A stretch of DNA of 52,386 nt, taken from assembly GCA_003211205.1 (NCBI GenBank), contig QCTJ01000012.1, positions 1 to 52,386 of the forward strand. Reading direction: 5' to 3'. Made by a program: the position numbers and the translations under genes. The notes under the pieces were generated by a model. The model was given only the letters and a program-made list of their open reading frames with translations. It was not told the origin of the DNA and searched no databases. Of the stretch, positions 15,590 to 25,520 are shown piece after piece; within the stretch, counting starts at the first letter, position 1; each line of letters begins with the position of its first letter. The stretch comes from Synechococcus sp. AG-673-F03. GTDB lineage: Bacteria > Cyanobacteriota > Cyanobacteriia > PCC-6307 > Cyanobiaceae.

Positions 15590-16795
15590 TCAGTGCCTTC
15601 GCTGAAGGATCAGACCCACCAGCAGGCCGATCACGAGAGCTCCGGCTCCATGACCCTGCAACAGAGTCAGGCCGAGCACCAGTCCGAGTAGCGGTGAGTT
15701 CAGCAGCACCGCAAGGCACCCCCCGACCACACCAGCACTCCAGCTGTCGATGGTGCCAATCCAGGGCATCCATTCGTGCAGTCCCATCCCCAGTGCGCTG
15801 CTGGCGAGGATCACTGGAAAAAACTGGCCGCCTCTCCATCCGGTTTCAAGACACAGTCCGACCATCAGCAATTTGGCCAGGGCTGACAGCACTAAGACGC
15901 TTATATCCAGCATCCATCTATTAATCACGAGGGGTCTCAGTTGGTTTTCCCCGGAGAAGCCTGCCAGTGGTAAACCCCAGAGGCAGAGGCCGATCAGCAG
16001 GCCCGTGCTGATCGGCATCCACCAGAAGCGTTCCAGAAGTCGCAACTGTTGGAGGTAATGCCGCCAGCGCTTGATCAATTGACCCGCCAACCAACCCGCT
16101 AACCCTGCGAGTAGGGCCGCTAGCAATGCACTGATGCGTTGCGAGGGATCAGAGGGCCAGGCATAGGACACGCCTCGCATGCCTCCGCCCAGGTCACTCA
16201 AGCCGTGGAAGGCAACAAAACCGGCCAATCCTCCGAGGGTTCCTGGCAGCCAGCGCCAAATCAGCTGCCACTGGCGTCCGGCCAAGGCTGCGCCGCCGAC
16301 CAGGGGTGAGCGAAATAGTCCCAAAGATCCCGCCATTGCGGCCGCCACCAGATCACGATCTGCGCCTTTCCAGATGGAATGGCCGGCGACAGCGACGAGC
16401 CGAGTCATCAACGCCTCCGGGCCCAGAGTTCCTCCGCCAGCGAGGGCCAGCATGCCTCCGATGATTTGTCTGAGGCCGTGTTGTGTGTCTAATCCCCCCG
16501 GTTTACTTAGTTCAGCGAGGGTCTCCGCCATTTCAGGCAGTGCACTGCCTGCATGTCTGCGTTGCAGCAGGCTGAGAGCGACGCCGATCGTTCCCGACCA
16601 GGCCAGACACCACAGCAAGGAGCGATCGGTAGGTAAACCGCGCGCGACTGATTCACCCCAGATCCAGGTTTGCAGGACGAGCGTGATGCTCACCATCAGT
16701 GCTGCTAGCCCTCCTCCGGCGGCTCCAGCCAGCAGAGCGCGTGCACTGCCTCCCAGCAGACTCCGTGGCGACGTTTGTGGCGGGTTGGTCACCAA
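15590..16795 (-). CDS. ClC-family chloride channel or transporter
   Basis: This is a 401-residue protein with about ten to twelve membrane helices. ClC landmarks are present: AGSALPEM in place of GSGIPE, GGGTLGPEALMT at the second selectivity-filter position, and RGGQFFPVILASSALGMG at the third. In exchangers the second motif is GREGP with a gating glutamate; here that position is leucine (GTLGP), which suggests a passive channel or a divergent subfamily. It overlaps the ferredoxin gene by seven bases and is followed at once by the EamA gene. Confidence 0.85.
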   Translation of the reverse strand: MVTNPPQTSPRSLLGGSARALLAGAAGGGLAALMVSITLVLQTWIWGESVARGLPTDRSLLWCLAWSGTIGVALSLLQRRHAGSALPEMAETLAELSKPGGLDTQHGLRQIIGGMLALAGGGTLGPEALMTRLVAVAGHSIWKGADRDLVAAAMAGSLGLFRSPLVGGAALAGRQWQLIWRWLPGTLGGLAGFVAFHGLSDLGGGMRGVSYAWPSDPSQRISALLAALLAGLAGWLAGQLIKRWRHYLQQLRLLERFWWMPISTGLLIGLCLWGLPLAGFSGENQLRPLVINRWMLDISVLVLSALAKLLMVGLCLETGWRGGQFFPVILASSALGMGLHEWMPWIGTIDSWSAGVVGGCLAVLLNSPLLGLVLGLTLLQGHGAGALVIGLLVGLILQRRH

Positions 16796-17040
16796 TACGG
16801 GTCGGTGGCGAACTCCACCTTGAGTTGCCCCGATGCTGACGCAGGCACGCTGCTGATGCAGGCCCTCACTGTGGTGCCATCAACATCTATCTCGCAGGCT
16901 CCGCAACTGCCTCCCATGCAGCCAGTGGGCACATGCACACCGGCCTGCCGCGCAGCCGCCAACCAGTCTTCGCCCTTGTAGCTGACGCTGCGCTGACCGT
17001 CCGGCCAAACGATTTCCACCCTTTTGTGCCCAGAGGTCAC
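16789..17040 (-). CDS. [2Fe-2S] ferredoxin with molybdo-hydroxylase-type cysteine spacing
   Basis: This is an 83-residue beta-grasp ferredoxin. Cysteines at 41, 46, 49 and 61 give C-x4-C-x2-C-x11-C ([16 protein letters not shown], then RACISS). Plant-type ferredoxins have about 29 residues before the last cysteine; a spacing of 11 is typical of the N-terminal [2Fe-2S] domain of xanthine oxidase and CoxS-type subunits. The second helical Fe-S domain of those proteins is absent. It overlaps cobQ by four bases (ATGA) and the ClC gene by seven, so it is made together with them. Its redox partner is unknown. Confidence 0.85.
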   Translation of the reverse strand: MTSGHKRVEIVWPDGQRSVSYKGEDWLAAARQAGVHVPTGCMGGSCGACEIDVDGTTVRACISSVPASASGQLKVEFATDPYW

Positions 17041-18548
17041 GTGGATGTGTCCAGCAGTGGTTCCAGATTCACATGTTGTTCAAAGGCATCGGCTAAGCGG
17101 TCGAGCAGCGCGTCTCTCTGACGACTGTGGTGCGGTTGCTGCTCACTGAGATCCGCCAGTCCGCGTCTGCGTCGAAGCCGGTTCAGCCAGCGTCGTCGCC
17201 AGGACCCGTTCTCGAAGATGCCATGCAGATAGGTTCCTGCGGTAGTCGCACGGATCCAGCCCAGTCCTTGATCTGCGCTCAAGGCGTCGCAGGCTTCGAT
17301 GGCTTCGCTGGTTCCCCGATGCAGTTCGAACCCCTCCACCTTCAGCTGCGGTTGCTGATCAGGCCAAAGCACAACAACTTGCCGCTGATGCAGTGCCTTA
17401 TCGCCGCCGAACACGGTTCGCAGGGGAAGCAGGCCAAGGCCGGCGACGTTGCTGCCGCACTGTCCTGGTGGCCCTTCGCCCTCCAGTCCATCTGGATCGT
17501 GTAATTCCGCCCCGAGCATCTGCATGCCGCCACAGATGCCGAAGAGCTCGCCGCCGTTTTTGGCATAACGGATCAGTTCAGCGTCCAGTCCGCTGCTGCG
17601 CAGGGAAGCAAGATCTCGAAGGGTCTGTTTACTTCCCGGGATCACTACGGCATCGGGTGACCCAAGCGCTTCGCCCGGTGCGACCCAGCGCAGCTCAACG
17701 GTTGGCTCCGCCTCCAGGGGGTCGAGATCAGAAAAGTTGCTGAGTGAGGGCAGTTTCACCACGGCAATTTCCAGCTCAGCGCTGCGCTTGCGCCCTCTCC
17801 TCTCCAGCAGGTCGAGGGAGTCTTCAGGCGGGAAGAGCTCATTAAGCCATGGCATCACTCCAAGAACCGGGATGCCTGTATTGGTGTCGAGCCAGCGTCG
17901 ACCTTCATCGAACAGTTCTCTTCTGCCTCGGAACCGATTGATCAGCAGCCCACGGATCAGTCGCCGTTCATCAGGTTTCATCAACTGGAGAGTGCCGACG
18001 ATCTGGGCAAACACGCCTCCGCGTTCAATATCGGCAACCAGCAGGCAATTGGCTTGTAGATACTTGGCAAGACGCAGGTTGGTGAGATCGCGTGCCTGCA
18101 GGTTGACCTCGACCGGGCTGCCAGCACCTTCAAGCACAAGCCTTCCGCCTGGATGATTGGCCTGCAGTTCCTCGAGACCCTGGCGGATGGCGGCCCAGCC
18201 GGAGTCGAACCAGTCCCGGTAGTAGTGCTCTGCCCTGCAGGTGCCGGCGGAGCTCCCAAGCTGAATCACCTCGCTGGTCGAATCGCCCTGCGGTTTGAGC
18301 AACACCGGGTTCATGGCATGCACCGGCTCCAGCCCGGCGGCCCAGGCCTGCAGTGCCTGGGAGTAGGCCATTTCGCCGCCGTTCTGATCAACCCAGGCGT
18401 TGTTGCTCATGTTCTGCCCCTTGAAGGGCAGCGGTGTTTCACCACGCCGTTTCAGCACTCTGCAGAGTGCTGCTGTCATCAGCGACTTTCCAGCCCCACT
18501 ACTGGTGCCGAGCACCATCAGTGGGGTGGGGCGGGAGGTTCTGGTCAC
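17037..18548 (-). CDS. cobQ: Cobyric acid synthase CobQ
   Basis: This 503-residue protein amidates four side chains of adenosylcobyrinic a,c-diamide with glutamine and ATP in (pseudo)cobalamin synthesis, in the cytosol. The N-terminal nucleotide-binding domain has [16 protein letters not shown] and [13 protein letters not shown]. The C-terminal glutamine amidotransferase domain has the nucleophile C339 in [12 protein letters not shown] and the catalytic histidine in TYLHGIFEN near residue 440. The length is normal. It is first in a minus-strand run and overlaps the next gene, a ferredoxin. Confidence 0.96.
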   Translation of the reverse strand: MTRTSRPTPLMVLGTSSGAGKSLMTAALCRVLKRRGETPLPFKGQNMSNNAWVDQNGGEMAYSQALQAWAAGLEPVHAMNPVLLKPQGDSTSEVIQLGSSAGTCRAEHYYRDWFDSGWAAIRQGLEELQANHPGGRLVLEGAGSPVEVNLQARDLTNLRLAKYLQANCLLVADIERGGVFAQIVGTLQLMKPDERRLIRGLLINRFRGRRELFDEGRRWLDTNTGIPVLGVMPWLNELFPPEDSLDLLERRGRKRSAELEIAVVKLPSLSNFSDLDPLEAEPTVELRWVAPGEALGSPDAVVIPGSKQTLRDLASLRSSGLDAELIRYAKNGGELFGICGGMQMLGAELHDPDGLEGEGPPGQCGSNVAGLGLLPLRTVFGGDKALHQRQVVVLWPDQQPQLKVEGFELHRGTSEAIEACDALSADQGLGWIRATTAGTYLHGIFENGSWRRRWLNRLRRRRGLADLSEQQPHHSRQRDALLDRLADAFEQHVNLEPLLDTST

Positions 18549-18642
18549 AGCGTTTCGCCGAGAGTCTCAAGCTGCGCCATTGCAGTGATTTGTGATCCAC
18601 TTCGCATGAATCCTGGTGGCGTGTCAGTCATCCTTGGCTCAC

Positions 18643-19023
18643 TCACCAGCGGGGGCGGTGTCGCCGACACCAGTGCACCAGACGGCTTCCAATGCCTGCT
18701 GAGGGAATCGTTTCAGGCCAGGGGATCAGCACCTCCCTGCCAAGAGGAGTCAGACGTACCCGTTCTGTGAGGCCCTGGCCGTCAACCTCCCGACGCAGAA
18801 CCCCCAGTTGAATCAACCAGATGAGCAGATTCTCTGTCTCGCTGGCATTCAGTCGCTTTCGTGTCTTTGACGACCAGTCAGATTGAGCGACCAGTTCACT
18901 GCTGCTCAGAGCTTCCTCTTCAACATTGCGGTAGAAGCTGCGTTGGAACGGCAGGCAGCACACGGCCTGGCGCGCTCGCCTCATGGCGTGCCGTGTGAGT
19001 TCGCTGGGGTCCTGAAGAGTCAC
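18643..19023 (-). CDS. Conserved cyanobacterial protein, Npun_F0494-like
   Basis: The conserved part reads [20 protein letters not shown], then [20 protein letters not shown] and [13 protein letters not shown] recall this arrangement from a cyanobacterial family named Npun_F0494, with a winged-helix look and no assigned function. The listed longer frame extends into the maf gene on the other strand and has no family character there; a GTG at 19023 or the ATG at 18984 is more likely the start. It lies head to head with maf with a short gap. Confidence 0.7.
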   Translation of the reverse strand: MTLQDPSELTRHAMRRARQAVCCLPFQRSFYRNVEEEALSSSELVAQSDWSSKTRKRLNASETENLLIWLIQLGVLRREVDGQGLTERVRLTPLGREVLIPWPETIPSAGIGSRLVHWCRRHRPRW

Positions 19024-19078
19024 GCGTGACGTGCTGTCGATGCCATTCTCGTTCTCAGCGCCGCTAACTGAGTCACCA

Positions 19079-19651
19079 ATGTTGCTGCTGGCTTCAGCGT
19101 CCCCGGCAAGACGTCGTCTTCTCGAGCAGGCGGCCATTCCCCATCGCGTCGAGATCAGCGGTGTCGATGAAGAGGCCATTCAGGATCCCGATCCGATCGC
19201 ATTGGTCAGGCGTCTGGCTCAGGCCAAGGCGCTGGCCGTCCGCAGCAAGCTGAAAGACGATGACATCACAGCCGTGCTCGGATGTGATTCGTTGTTTGTC
19301 TTTGCTGGAGAGGTGTATGGAAAGCCAGCCGATCCAGAGCAGGCTGTGCAACGTTGGCAACGCATGCGTGGCGCTTGGGGTGATCTGCACACGGGCCACT
19401 GCCTGATGTCAGGCCTTGGTGTGACATCGCACGAGCCGCTGATTGAGTGTGTGACCACCAGGGTGATGTTTGCTGATCTCAGCGATCAGGAGATCGCAGC
19501 GTATGTCGCCAGTGGCGAGCCGCTTCGCTGTGCAGGAGGCTTTGCACTGGAGGGTCTTGGAGGCACCTTTGTGGAGCGTCTCGATGGCTGTTATTCGAAT
19601 GTGATCGGCCTCAGCTTGCCGCTGTTGCGACGTTGGCTACCGCAGGTTTGA
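19079..19651 (+). CDS. maf: Maf family nucleotide pyrophosphatase
   Basis: The ATG at 19079 begins [18 protein letters not shown], the usual start of Maf proteins. Later motifs are [24 protein letters not shown] and [11 protein letters not shown]. Maf enzymes hydrolyse modified or canonical nucleoside triphosphates to monophosphates and so clean the nucleotide pool; they also affect division in some bacteria. The 190-residue length is normal. A longer frame from 19031 adds residues with no family match. The gene stands head to head with the Npun_F0494-like gene. Confidence 0.93.
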   Translation: MLLLASASPARRRLLEQAAIPHRVEISGVDEEAIQDPDPIALVRRLAQAKALAVRSKLKDDDITAVLGCDSLFVFAGEVYGKPADPEQAVQRWQRMRGAWGDLHTGHCLMSGLGVTSHEPLIECVTTRVMFADLSDQEIAAYVASGEPLRCAGGFALEGLGGTFVERLDGCYSNVIGLSLPLLRRWLPQV

Positions 19652-19696
19652 TACATGGCAAGGGAGAACGTTGCCATTTTTCGCTGGCAGTAGCTA

Positions 19697-19990
19697 ATGC
19701 GAAATCAGGCCCTCTTCACACCCTTGGCCATGCTTCGTTTTCTCCTCCCTGGAATCGGCACAACTCTGATTTCAGCAACGCTTGCCCTTAGTGCATCGGC
19801 GATGGAGCCGTTGTCGGTGAGTGCCACCGATCAAGGCAATGCTTCATTGAGCCTCCATGCTGAGCAGGCTTATTTCACGGAATCCATGAATGAATGGAGT
19901 CGTTCGGTCCAGCGGGTTGAGCTTCCCGCCGCTGGTCAGGAGCGGCATCAGCCTCCCAAAGGCCATACCTTGCTCGATATGGACTTCTGA
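19697..19990 (+). CDS. Small secreted hypothetical protein
   Basis: This is a 97-residue frame. The second methionine (19730) begins MLRFLLPGIGTTLISATLAL and then SASAMEP, a good signal peptide with cleavage after the ASA. The mature part is about 60 residues, polar, with no cysteines and no recognised domain. It follows maf by about 45 bases on the same strand and may share its transcript. The function is unknown. Confidence 0.6.
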   Translation: MRNQALFTPLAMLRFLLPGIGTTLISATLALSASAMEPLSVSATDQGNASLSLHAEQAYFTESMNEWSRSVQRVELPAAGQERHQPPKGHTLLDMDF

Positions 19991-20042
19991 CTCCGCTCTG
20001 CTGCCTTGGCCGAGTGTTGTGATCAATCATTGATTTCTTCCA

Positions 20043-20071
20043 TAAAAAAAGCCCCACTGTGAAGTGGGGCT
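20043..20071 (-). terminator. Rho-independent terminator downstream of psbC
   Basis: The stem AGCCCCACT / AGTGGGGCT (9 base pairs, 4-base loop) is followed on the minus strand by seven T residues. It lies 48 bases after the psbC stop codon and would end the psbD-psbC transcript. Confidence 0.9.
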
Positions 20072-20118
20072 AGATGACGATCGAAAAGTGTGATCTCGAT
20101 TGGGTCTGATCGTGGGGA

Positions 20119-21507
20119 TCAGTCGAGGTCTGGCATCGCCAATGAAGGCTCTGCCGAACGGTCGATACCCTTCTCGAAACCTGCCGCAGCAGCACGCGCG
20201 CGTCCTGCATGCCAGAGGTGACCCACCAGGAAGAAGAAGGCGAGCACGAACTGGGTCGCAGACAACCATTGACGGATGTTCACGAAGTTCACCGAGTTGG
20301 GCTCGGTGATGATGCCGCCAACGGAGTTCAGAGATGCGTTGGGAGCGTGAGTCATGTACTCAGCAGCACGACGAACCTGCCAGGGCTGGATGTCGTTCTG
20401 GAGTTTGTCGAGACTCAGGCCGTTAGGTCCACGCAAGGGCTCAAGCCAAGGACCGCGGAAATCCCAGAAACGCATCGTTTCACCACCGAAAATGATTTCA
20501 CCGGTTGGTGAACGCATCAGGTACTTACCGAGACCGGTGGGGCCCATGGCTGAACCGATGTTGGCACCGAGACGCTGGTCTCTCACCAGGAAGGTGAAGC
20601 TCTGTGCCTGGGAGGATTCGGCGTTGGTGGGGCCGTAGAACTCCGAGGGGTAGGCGGTGTTGTTGAACCAGATGTAGGCCGAGGCGATGAAGCTCATGAA
20701 GCTAAGCGCACCGAGGCTGTAGCTGAGGTAAGCCTCACCATTCCAGATGAAGGCACGACGCACCCAGCCGAAAGGCTTGGTAGTGACGTGCCAGATGCCT
20801 CCGAAAATGCAGATGAGACCCAGCCAGATGTGGCCACCGATGATGTCCTCCATCGAGTTCACACCGATGATCCAGCCTTCGCCTCCGAAGGGGGCGCGGA
20901 ACAGATAACCGAAGATCACGCCTGGATCGAGGGTTGGGTTGGTGATCAGACGGACGTCACCACCACCTGGTGCCCAGGTGTCGTAGACACCGCCGAAAAA
21001 CATGGCCTTGAAGACCAGGAGCAGGCAGCCAACACCAAGAAGAATCAAGTGATAACCAATAATGTTGGTCATCTGATTTTTGTCGCGCCAGTCCTGCGAG
21101 AAGAACGTGGAGTAGTTCTCGAGGATTTCAGGGCCGCGAAGAGCGTGGTACAGACCACCGAGACCGAGCACGGCGGAGCTGATCAGGTGCAGAACACCCA
21201 CCACAAAGAAGGGATAGAGATTGGTGACTTCGCCACCGGGACCCACGCCATAGCCAAGTGTGGCCACGTGGGGGAACAGGATCAGACCCTGTTCATACAT
21301 GGGCTTGTCGAAGGTGAAGTGACTCACCTCGAACAGCATCATGGCGCCGGCCCAGAACACCATCAGACCTGCGTGGGCCACGTGGGCACCCAGCAAACGG
21401 CCTGAAAGGTTGATCAGACGGGCATTGCCAGCCCACCAGGCATAGCCGGTGGAGTCGAGGTCTTTACCGCCAGTGGCGATAAGACCGGAATTAAAGGGCG
21501 TTTCCAC
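20119..21507 (-). CDS. psbC: Photosystem II CP43 chlorophyll-binding protein
   Basis: This is CP43, the inner antenna of photosystem II in the thylakoid membrane, which binds chlorophyll a and helps hold the manganese cluster. Recognisable parts are the start [40 protein letters not shown], and [19 protein letters not shown] in the large lumenal loop, with the conserved arginine. A GTG at 21507 is the true start, as in other cyanobacteria and plastids; it gives 462 residues. The gene overlaps the end of psbD by 17 bases in a different frame, which couples their translation. A strong terminator follows. Confidence 0.97.
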   Translation of the reverse strand: METPFNSGLIATGGKDLDSTGYAWWAGNARLINLSGRLLGAHVAHAGLMVFWAGAMMLFEVSHFTFDKPMYEQGLILFPHVATLGYGVGPGGEVTNLYPFFVVGVLHLISSAVLGLGGLYHALRGPEILENYSTFFSQDWRDKNQMTNIIGYHLILLGVGCLLLVFKAMFFGGVYDTWAPGGGDVRLITNPTLDPGVIFGYLFRAPFGGEGWIIGVNSMEDIIGGHIWLGLICIFGGIWHVTTKPFGWVRRAFIWNGEAYLSYSLGALSFMSFIASAYIWFNNTAYPSEFYGPTNAESSQAQSFTFLVRDQRLGANIGSAMGPTGLGKYLMRSPTGEIIFGGETMRFWDFRGPWLEPLRGPNGLSLDKLQNDIQPWQVRRAAEYMTHAPNASLNSVGGIITEPNSVNFVNIRQWLSATQFVLAFFFLVGHLWHAGRARAAAAGFEKGIDRSAEPSLAMPDLD

Positions 21508-22546
21508 GGGGCAGAACCTCTTCAGGGAAGACGAAGTTTTCGTGCGGCTGGTCAGCCGGTGCCATCCAGGCACGCAGACCTTCATTCAGAAGGATGTTCT
21601 TGGTGTAGAAGGTCTCGAATTCGGGATCTTCTGCAGCGCGGATTTCCTGTGACACGAAGTCATATGCACGCAGGTTGAGGGCCAAGCCGATGATGCCGAT
21701 GGAGCTGGTCCACAGGCCCATCACAGGCACGAACAACATGAAGAAGTGCAGCCAGCGCTTGTTGGAGAAGGCGACTCCGAAGATCTGACTCCAGAAGCGG
21801 TTGGCGGTGACCATCGAATAGGTCTCTTCTTCCTGGGTTGGCTCGAACGCCTTGAAGGTGTTGGCCTGCTCACCATCCTCAAACAAGGTGTTTTCCACCG
21901 TTGCACCGTGAATAGCGCAAAGCAGTGCACCGCCGAGAATGCCGGCGACGCCCATCATGTGGAAGGGGTTGAGGGTCCAGTTATGGAAGCCCTGCAGGAA
22001 GAGGAGGAAGCGGAAGATCGCTGCCACACCGAAGGAGGGCGCGAAGAACCAGCTGCTCTGGCCGAGGGGGTACATCAGGAAGACACTGACGAACACCGCA
22101 ATCGGACCTGAGAAGGCGATGGCGTTGTAAGGACGGATGCCGACCAGACGGGCAATCTCGAACTGACGCAGCATGAAACCGATCAGTGCGAAAGCACCGT
22201 GCAGGGCAACGAAGGCCCAGAGGCCGCCGAGCTGACACCAGCGAACAAAGTCACCCTGGGCTTCAGGGCCCCAGAGCAACAGAAGGCTGTGACCCATCGC
22301 ATCAGCGGGGGTGGACACAGCAGCAGTCAGGAAGTTGCAACCTTCCAGGTACGACGAAGCGATGCCGTGGGTGTACCAAGAGGTGACAAAGGTGGTGCCT
22401 GTGAGCCAGCCACCGATGGCCAAGTAGGCCGTTGGAAAGAGAAGAATGCCGGACCAGCCGACAAAAACGAAGCGGTCGCGCTTGAGCCAGTCATCGAGGA
22501 CGTCAAACCATCCCCGCTGTGGCGCGCGTCCTACAGCGATCGTCAT
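21491..22546 (-). CDS. psbD: Photosystem II reaction centre protein D2
   Basis: D2 forms the photosystem II core with D1 and binds chlorophylls, pheophytin and the plastoquinone Q-A. The start [20 protein letters not shown] at 22546, [20 protein letters not shown], the iron- and quinone-binding region [20 protein letters not shown], and [19 protein letters not shown] identify it. The length is 351 residues. The reading frame stays open for 38 codons upstream of this ATG, to an ATG at 22660, but the family never has such an extension, so I take it as leader sequence. It is the first gene of the psbD-psbC pair. Confidence 0.97.
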   Translation of the reverse strand: MTIAVGRAPQRGWFDVLDDWLKRDRFVFVGWSGILLFPTAYLAIGGWLTGTTFVTSWYTHGIASSYLEGCNFLTAAVSTPADAMGHSLLLLWGPEAQGDFVRWCQLGGLWAFVALHGAFALIGFMLRQFEIARLVGIRPYNAIAFSGPIAVFVSVFLMYPLGQSSWFFAPSFGVAAIFRFLLFLQGFHNWTLNPFHMMGVAGILGGALLCAIHGATVENTLFEDGEQANTFKAFEPTQEEETYSMVTANRFWSQIFGVAFSNKRWLHFFMLFVPVMGLWTSSIGIIGLALNLRAYDFVSQEIRAAEDPEFETFYTKNILLNEGLRAWMAPADQPHENFVFPEEVLPRGNAL

Positions 22547-22767
22547 GAGTGAGAACGGGTGCGGATAGCCGCAGGCTGTGGGATACCAGGCGACCTTAAC
22601 AATTTCAGAGAGGGTTGCGGGGGCGAATTCCTCCACCTGAAACCCCTTGTATCGGAACATTTCTTCGGGGTTTCTTCCGCATTGGTTTCAGCCTTTGTGG
22701 CAGAGCTTCCGAACGTCGCTATCCATGTCGCTTCAGCGGTCACAATGGGCTCTGCTTTCGGGCTGTG
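22547..22767. promoter_or_regulatory. Divergent control region between psbD and ycf4 with inverted repeat
   Basis: This 221-base region must hold the promoters of both genes. An inverted repeat GAAACCCC at 22639-22646 and GGGGTTTC at 22667-22674 surrounds a 20-base loop. On the psbD strand a purine-rich GGTGGAGGAA lies about 85 bases before the psbD start with no start codon close behind it. A light-responsive leader is plausible, but I identify no defined promoter element. Confidence 0.5.
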
Positions 22768-23304
22768 ATGGCCGCTGATCTGCTTGAACAACCTGTCGTC
22801 GGCTCACGACGGCTGTCCAATGTCCTGGTCGCCGCCATGGTCACCACTGGTGGTGTCGGCTTTCTGTTCGCCTCGCTCTCCAGTTATTTGGGGCGTGATC
22901 TGCTTCCACTAGGTCACCCTGCAGGACTTGTGTTCGTCCCCCAGGGCCTGGTAATGGGGCTCTACAGCATCGCTGCAGCCCTTCTGGCCACCTATCTCTG
23001 GACGGTGATCGCCATTGACGTGGGCGCCGGCATGAATCGTTTTGATAAATCGTCAGGGGTCGTGACCATTTCTCGACGAGGTTTTCGCAAGCCCATCAGT
23101 GTTGAGATACCGATCAAAGACATCAAGGCTGTCAAGGTCGAGGTCCGTGACGGCTTCAACACTCGACGCCGTGTGTCTTTGCGCGTTCAGGGTCGACGCG
23201 ACATGCCTCTCACTCGAGTGGGTGAGCCTCTTCCTCTCGCTCAGCTCGAGCAGGACGGAGCAGAACTTGCACGCTTTTTGAATGTGAACCTGGAAGGGCT
23301 CTGA
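22768..23304 (+). CDS. ycf4: Photosystem I assembly protein Ycf4
   Basis: The start at 22768 gives 178 residues: [20 protein letters not shown], two membrane helices ([11 protein letters not shown] region; [19 protein letters not shown]), and a soluble part with [18 protein letters not shown]. Ycf4 acts in the thylakoid membrane as a scaffold for photosystem I assembly. The longer upstream frame crosses the psbD promoter region and has no family match. It is divergent from psbD and immediately followed, with no gap, by a cyclophilin gene, so the two are co-transcribed. Confidence 0.94.
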   Translation: MAADLLEQPVVGSRRLSNVLVAAMVTTGGVGFLFASLSSYLGRDLLPLGHPAGLVFVPQGLVMGLYSIAAALLATYLWTVIAIDVGAGMNRFDKSSGVVTISRRGFRKPISVEIPIKDIKAVKVEVRDGFNTRRRVSLRVQGRRDMPLTRVGEPLPLAQLEQDGAELARFLNVNLEGL

Positions 23305-24000
23305 ATGATCATGATTCGTCAATCCCTCAAGACACTGCTGGCACTTGCCTTGTGTCTGCCTCTACTGGTCAGCTGTACGTCCAGCACGACGGTCTCAATA
23401 CCGGTTGGTTGCGAGCAGGCCAGCAGTCCTTGCCTTCAGGGCAAGGCCAGCGTTGAGCTCACTACCAGCAAGGGCTCGATCACCCTGGAGCTCGATGGTG
23501 ATGCCGCTCCTGTAACGGCTGGAAATTTCCTGGATCTGGTTCAAAGGGGTGCTTACAACGGCACTGTTTTTCATCGAGTGGTGAGGGACCCGGTTCCATT
23601 CGTGGTACAGGGCGGCGATCCCTCCTCCAGTGATCCCGCGACCCCAAAGTCTCAGTACGGAACGGGGAGCTTCGTGGATCCAACCACTGGCCAGGCACGC
23701 TTTGTACCCCTTGAGCTGTCCTTTGACGGCGAAGACCAGCCCCGTTATGGCCGCGTTGTTAGTAACCCCACTGAGCTTCTGCAGCTCAAACTCAGCCATG
23801 AACGCGGCGCCCTGGCAATGGCTCGCTCCCAGGCCCCAGATTCAGCCAGTGCCCAGTTCTACATTGCACTCAAGCCACTTCCAGAGCTGGATGGTCGCTA
23901 CGCCGTCTTCGGTCGTGTGACCGAAGGTCTTGATGTTGTGGATGCCATCCGTCAGGACGACACCATCGAGAAGGCCACGGTGTTGACACCAGGTCTCTGA
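23305..24000 (+). CDS. Lipoprotein cyclophilin-type peptidylprolyl isomerase
   Basis: The protein starts with a signal peptide ending in a lipobox, LLVSC, with the lipidated cysteine at residue 24. The rest is a cyclophilin domain: AAPVTAGNFLDLVQRGAYNG, GTVFHRVV, VVQGGDP, SASAQFYIAL and YAVFGRVTEGLDVV. It isomerises prolyl bonds and helps folding, anchored in the plasma or thylakoid membrane facing the lumen or periplasm. It begins on the base after the ycf4 stop, so translation is coupled. A role in photosystem folding is inferred from this linkage only. Confidence 0.92.
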   Translation: MIMIRQSLKTLLALALCLPLLVSCTSSTTVSIPVGCEQASSPCLQGKASVELTTSKGSITLELDGDAAPVTAGNFLDLVQRGAYNGTVFHRVVRDPVPFVVQGGDPSSSDPATPKSQYGTGSFVDPTTGQARFVPLELSFDGEDQPRYGRVVSNPTELLQLKLSHERGALAMARSQAPDSASAQFYIALKPLPELDGRYAVFGRVTEGLDVVDAIRQDDTIEKATVLTPGL

Positions 24001-24012
24001 TCAACGAGACGC

Positions 24013-24543
24013 TCAGGCGGGCACGCGCCCGCCATTGTTTGAAGCCTTGAGCATTTCTGTATTCACTCCAGAAGCCCTTTCCAGTGCGACCTTACCGGTT
24101 CGGGCGATTTCCTCGATGCCGTAGGGCTCCATCAGCCGTTCCAGAGCTACCAACTTGCCTGGATCGCCGACAACCTCAAGGGTCAGGGCATCGTCTGCGA
24201 CGTCGACCACCTTGGCTCTGAAGACCTGAACCAGTTCAAGGATTGCGCTGCGTTGGGCCGCTGGTGCGGAAACTTTCATCAACATCAACTCCCGTTCCAC
24301 GGCAGGACGCTGGGAGAGGTCGAGAACCTGCAGCACGTTGACAAGCTTGTCGAGCTGTTTGCTCATCTGTTGAAGGGTGTGCTCGTCGCCTTCGACCACC
24401 ATGGTCAGTCGTGAGCGACCAACAGCCTCAGCAGGACCAACCGCAAGGCTGTCGATGTTGAAGCCGCGGCGAGCGAACAGGCCGGCGATACGGCTGAGGG
24501 CGCCGGATTCGTCCTCCACCAGAACCGACAGAGTGTGCTTCAT
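24013..24543 (-). CDS. ilvH: Acetolactate synthase small (regulatory) subunit
   Basis: This is a 176-residue protein with an N-terminal ACT domain ([37 protein letters not shown]) and a C-terminal domain ([37 protein letters not shown]). It binds valine and controls the catalytic subunit of branched-chain amino acid synthesis in the cytosol. The length is normal. It overlaps the hydrolase gene upstream by four bases (ATGA) and is convergent with the cyclophilin gene. Confidence 0.96.
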   Translation of the reverse strand: MKHTLSVLVEDESGALSRIAGLFARRGFNIDSLAVGPAEAVGRSRLTMVVEGDEHTLQQMSKQLDKLVNVLQVLDLSQRPAVERELMLMKVSAPAAQRSAILELVQVFRAKVVDVADDALTLEVVGDPGKLVALERLMEPYGIEEIARTGKVALERASGVNTEMLKASNNGGRVPA

Positions 24544-25520
24544 GCGGGGTGACCGATCCCTGGTGCGCTTGTGCCTCCCAAATTACGGTCCAGCCAGTGC
24601 AGCAACTCCAGGTGAAAGCGCTCGGGTGTTTCGTCATGGGGGCAATGGCCGGCGTTTTCGATCACCTTGAGCTCCACCCATGGGTGCTGAGATTTGACTA
24701 ATTCGCCGATCATCAACGGTACGAATCGGTCCTGGCGCCCCCACAGCAACAGCACCGGAGGAGCGTTGCGCATGGTCTTCAGCTGTTGCAAAAGCTCTGG
24801 AGCGGTTGCGTTTCGGGGGCGGAGAGCCATGCCCACGCTCATGGCACGAAGGCTTCTGGCAGCTGTCAGCCTGAGGGCAGGTTGGGCGATCAGGGCCTGC
24901 AGCGCCCGGTCGCTTCGGATGGATCGTTGATAAGCACCCTGCAGCCCAGCCCTCAGCAAAGGAGTTCGCGCGATCAGCGGCACGATCAATTCCAGGGGGA
25001 GCAGGCGGCAGATGGCTGTCACCGCGATGCGTCGTAACCGCATGAGCCATCGGGACTGCTGTTTTGGCAGAGGGCGCAGCAGAGTGGGGTCCGGCAGAGG
25101 TGCTGCAATGGCGGCTTTCACCAGTTCGGGTCTCAGCGCAGCGGTGGTCAGAACCGTGAGGCCCCCCAGTGAGTTGCCCACAAGCACCGCCGGTTGCTGC
25201 ACAACCTCTTCGAGAAAGGCGGCCAGTTGCCTGGACCACAATCTGTTGTCGAGTGAGAAGTGCCGATTCAGTCCTGGCTGGTCGGAGCGCCCGAATCCGA
25301 TCAGGTCGAGACTGAACACCCGATAGCCCGCTGCGGCAAGGACTCCGGCGTTATGCCTCCAGTGACTGCTGCTGGCGCCGAAGCCGTGAATCAGCACGAT
25401 GGGCGGAGCCGAGGACTGCCCCAGAACCCGCCAGTGACAGCTCAGATCCATCCAGTGCCATGTGCTGGCTTCTCCCCAGTCGGCACCGGTGGAGGCAGGC
25501 TGGAGAGCGGTTGCGTGCAC
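24540..25520 (-). CDS. Alpha/beta hydrolase
   Basis: This is a 326-residue alpha/beta-hydrolase fold protein. The oxyanion-hole segment is [16 protein letters not shown], the nucleophile serine lies in [11 protein letters not shown], the acid is probably the aspartate in [11 protein letters not shown], and the histidine is in [13 protein letters not shown] helical cap lies between about residues 150 and 240. The N-terminal WHW before the first strand is usual in cyanobacterial members. The substrate is unknown. The first 59 bases overlap the start of the tRNA methyltransferase gene on the other strand. Confidence 0.88.
   Translation of the reverse strand: MHATALQPASTGADWGEASTWHWMDLSCHWRVLGQSSAPPIVLIHGFGASSSHWRHNAGVLAAAGYRVFSLDLIGFGRSDQPGLNRHFSLDNRLWSRQLAAFLEEVVQQPAVLVGNSLGGLTVLTTAALRPELVKAAIAAPLPDPTLLRPLPKQQSRWLMRLRRIAVTAICRLLPLELIVPLIARTPLLRAGLQGAYQRSIRSDRALQALIAQPALRLTAARSLRAMSVGMALRPRNATAPELLQQLKTMRNAPPVLLLWGRQDRFVPLMIGELVKSQHPWVELKVIENAGHCPHDETPERFHLELLHWLDRNLGGTSAPGIGHPA

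Noticed and set aside
14697-15839. Arg/Ala-rich frames opposite or out of phase with the EamA and ClC genes
   Set aside because: High-GC shadows without family sequence.
20788-21405. 205-residue open frame opposite psbC
   Set aside because: It is the complement of a highly conserved gene, is rich in H, Q and E as expected for an antisense frame, and has no own motif.
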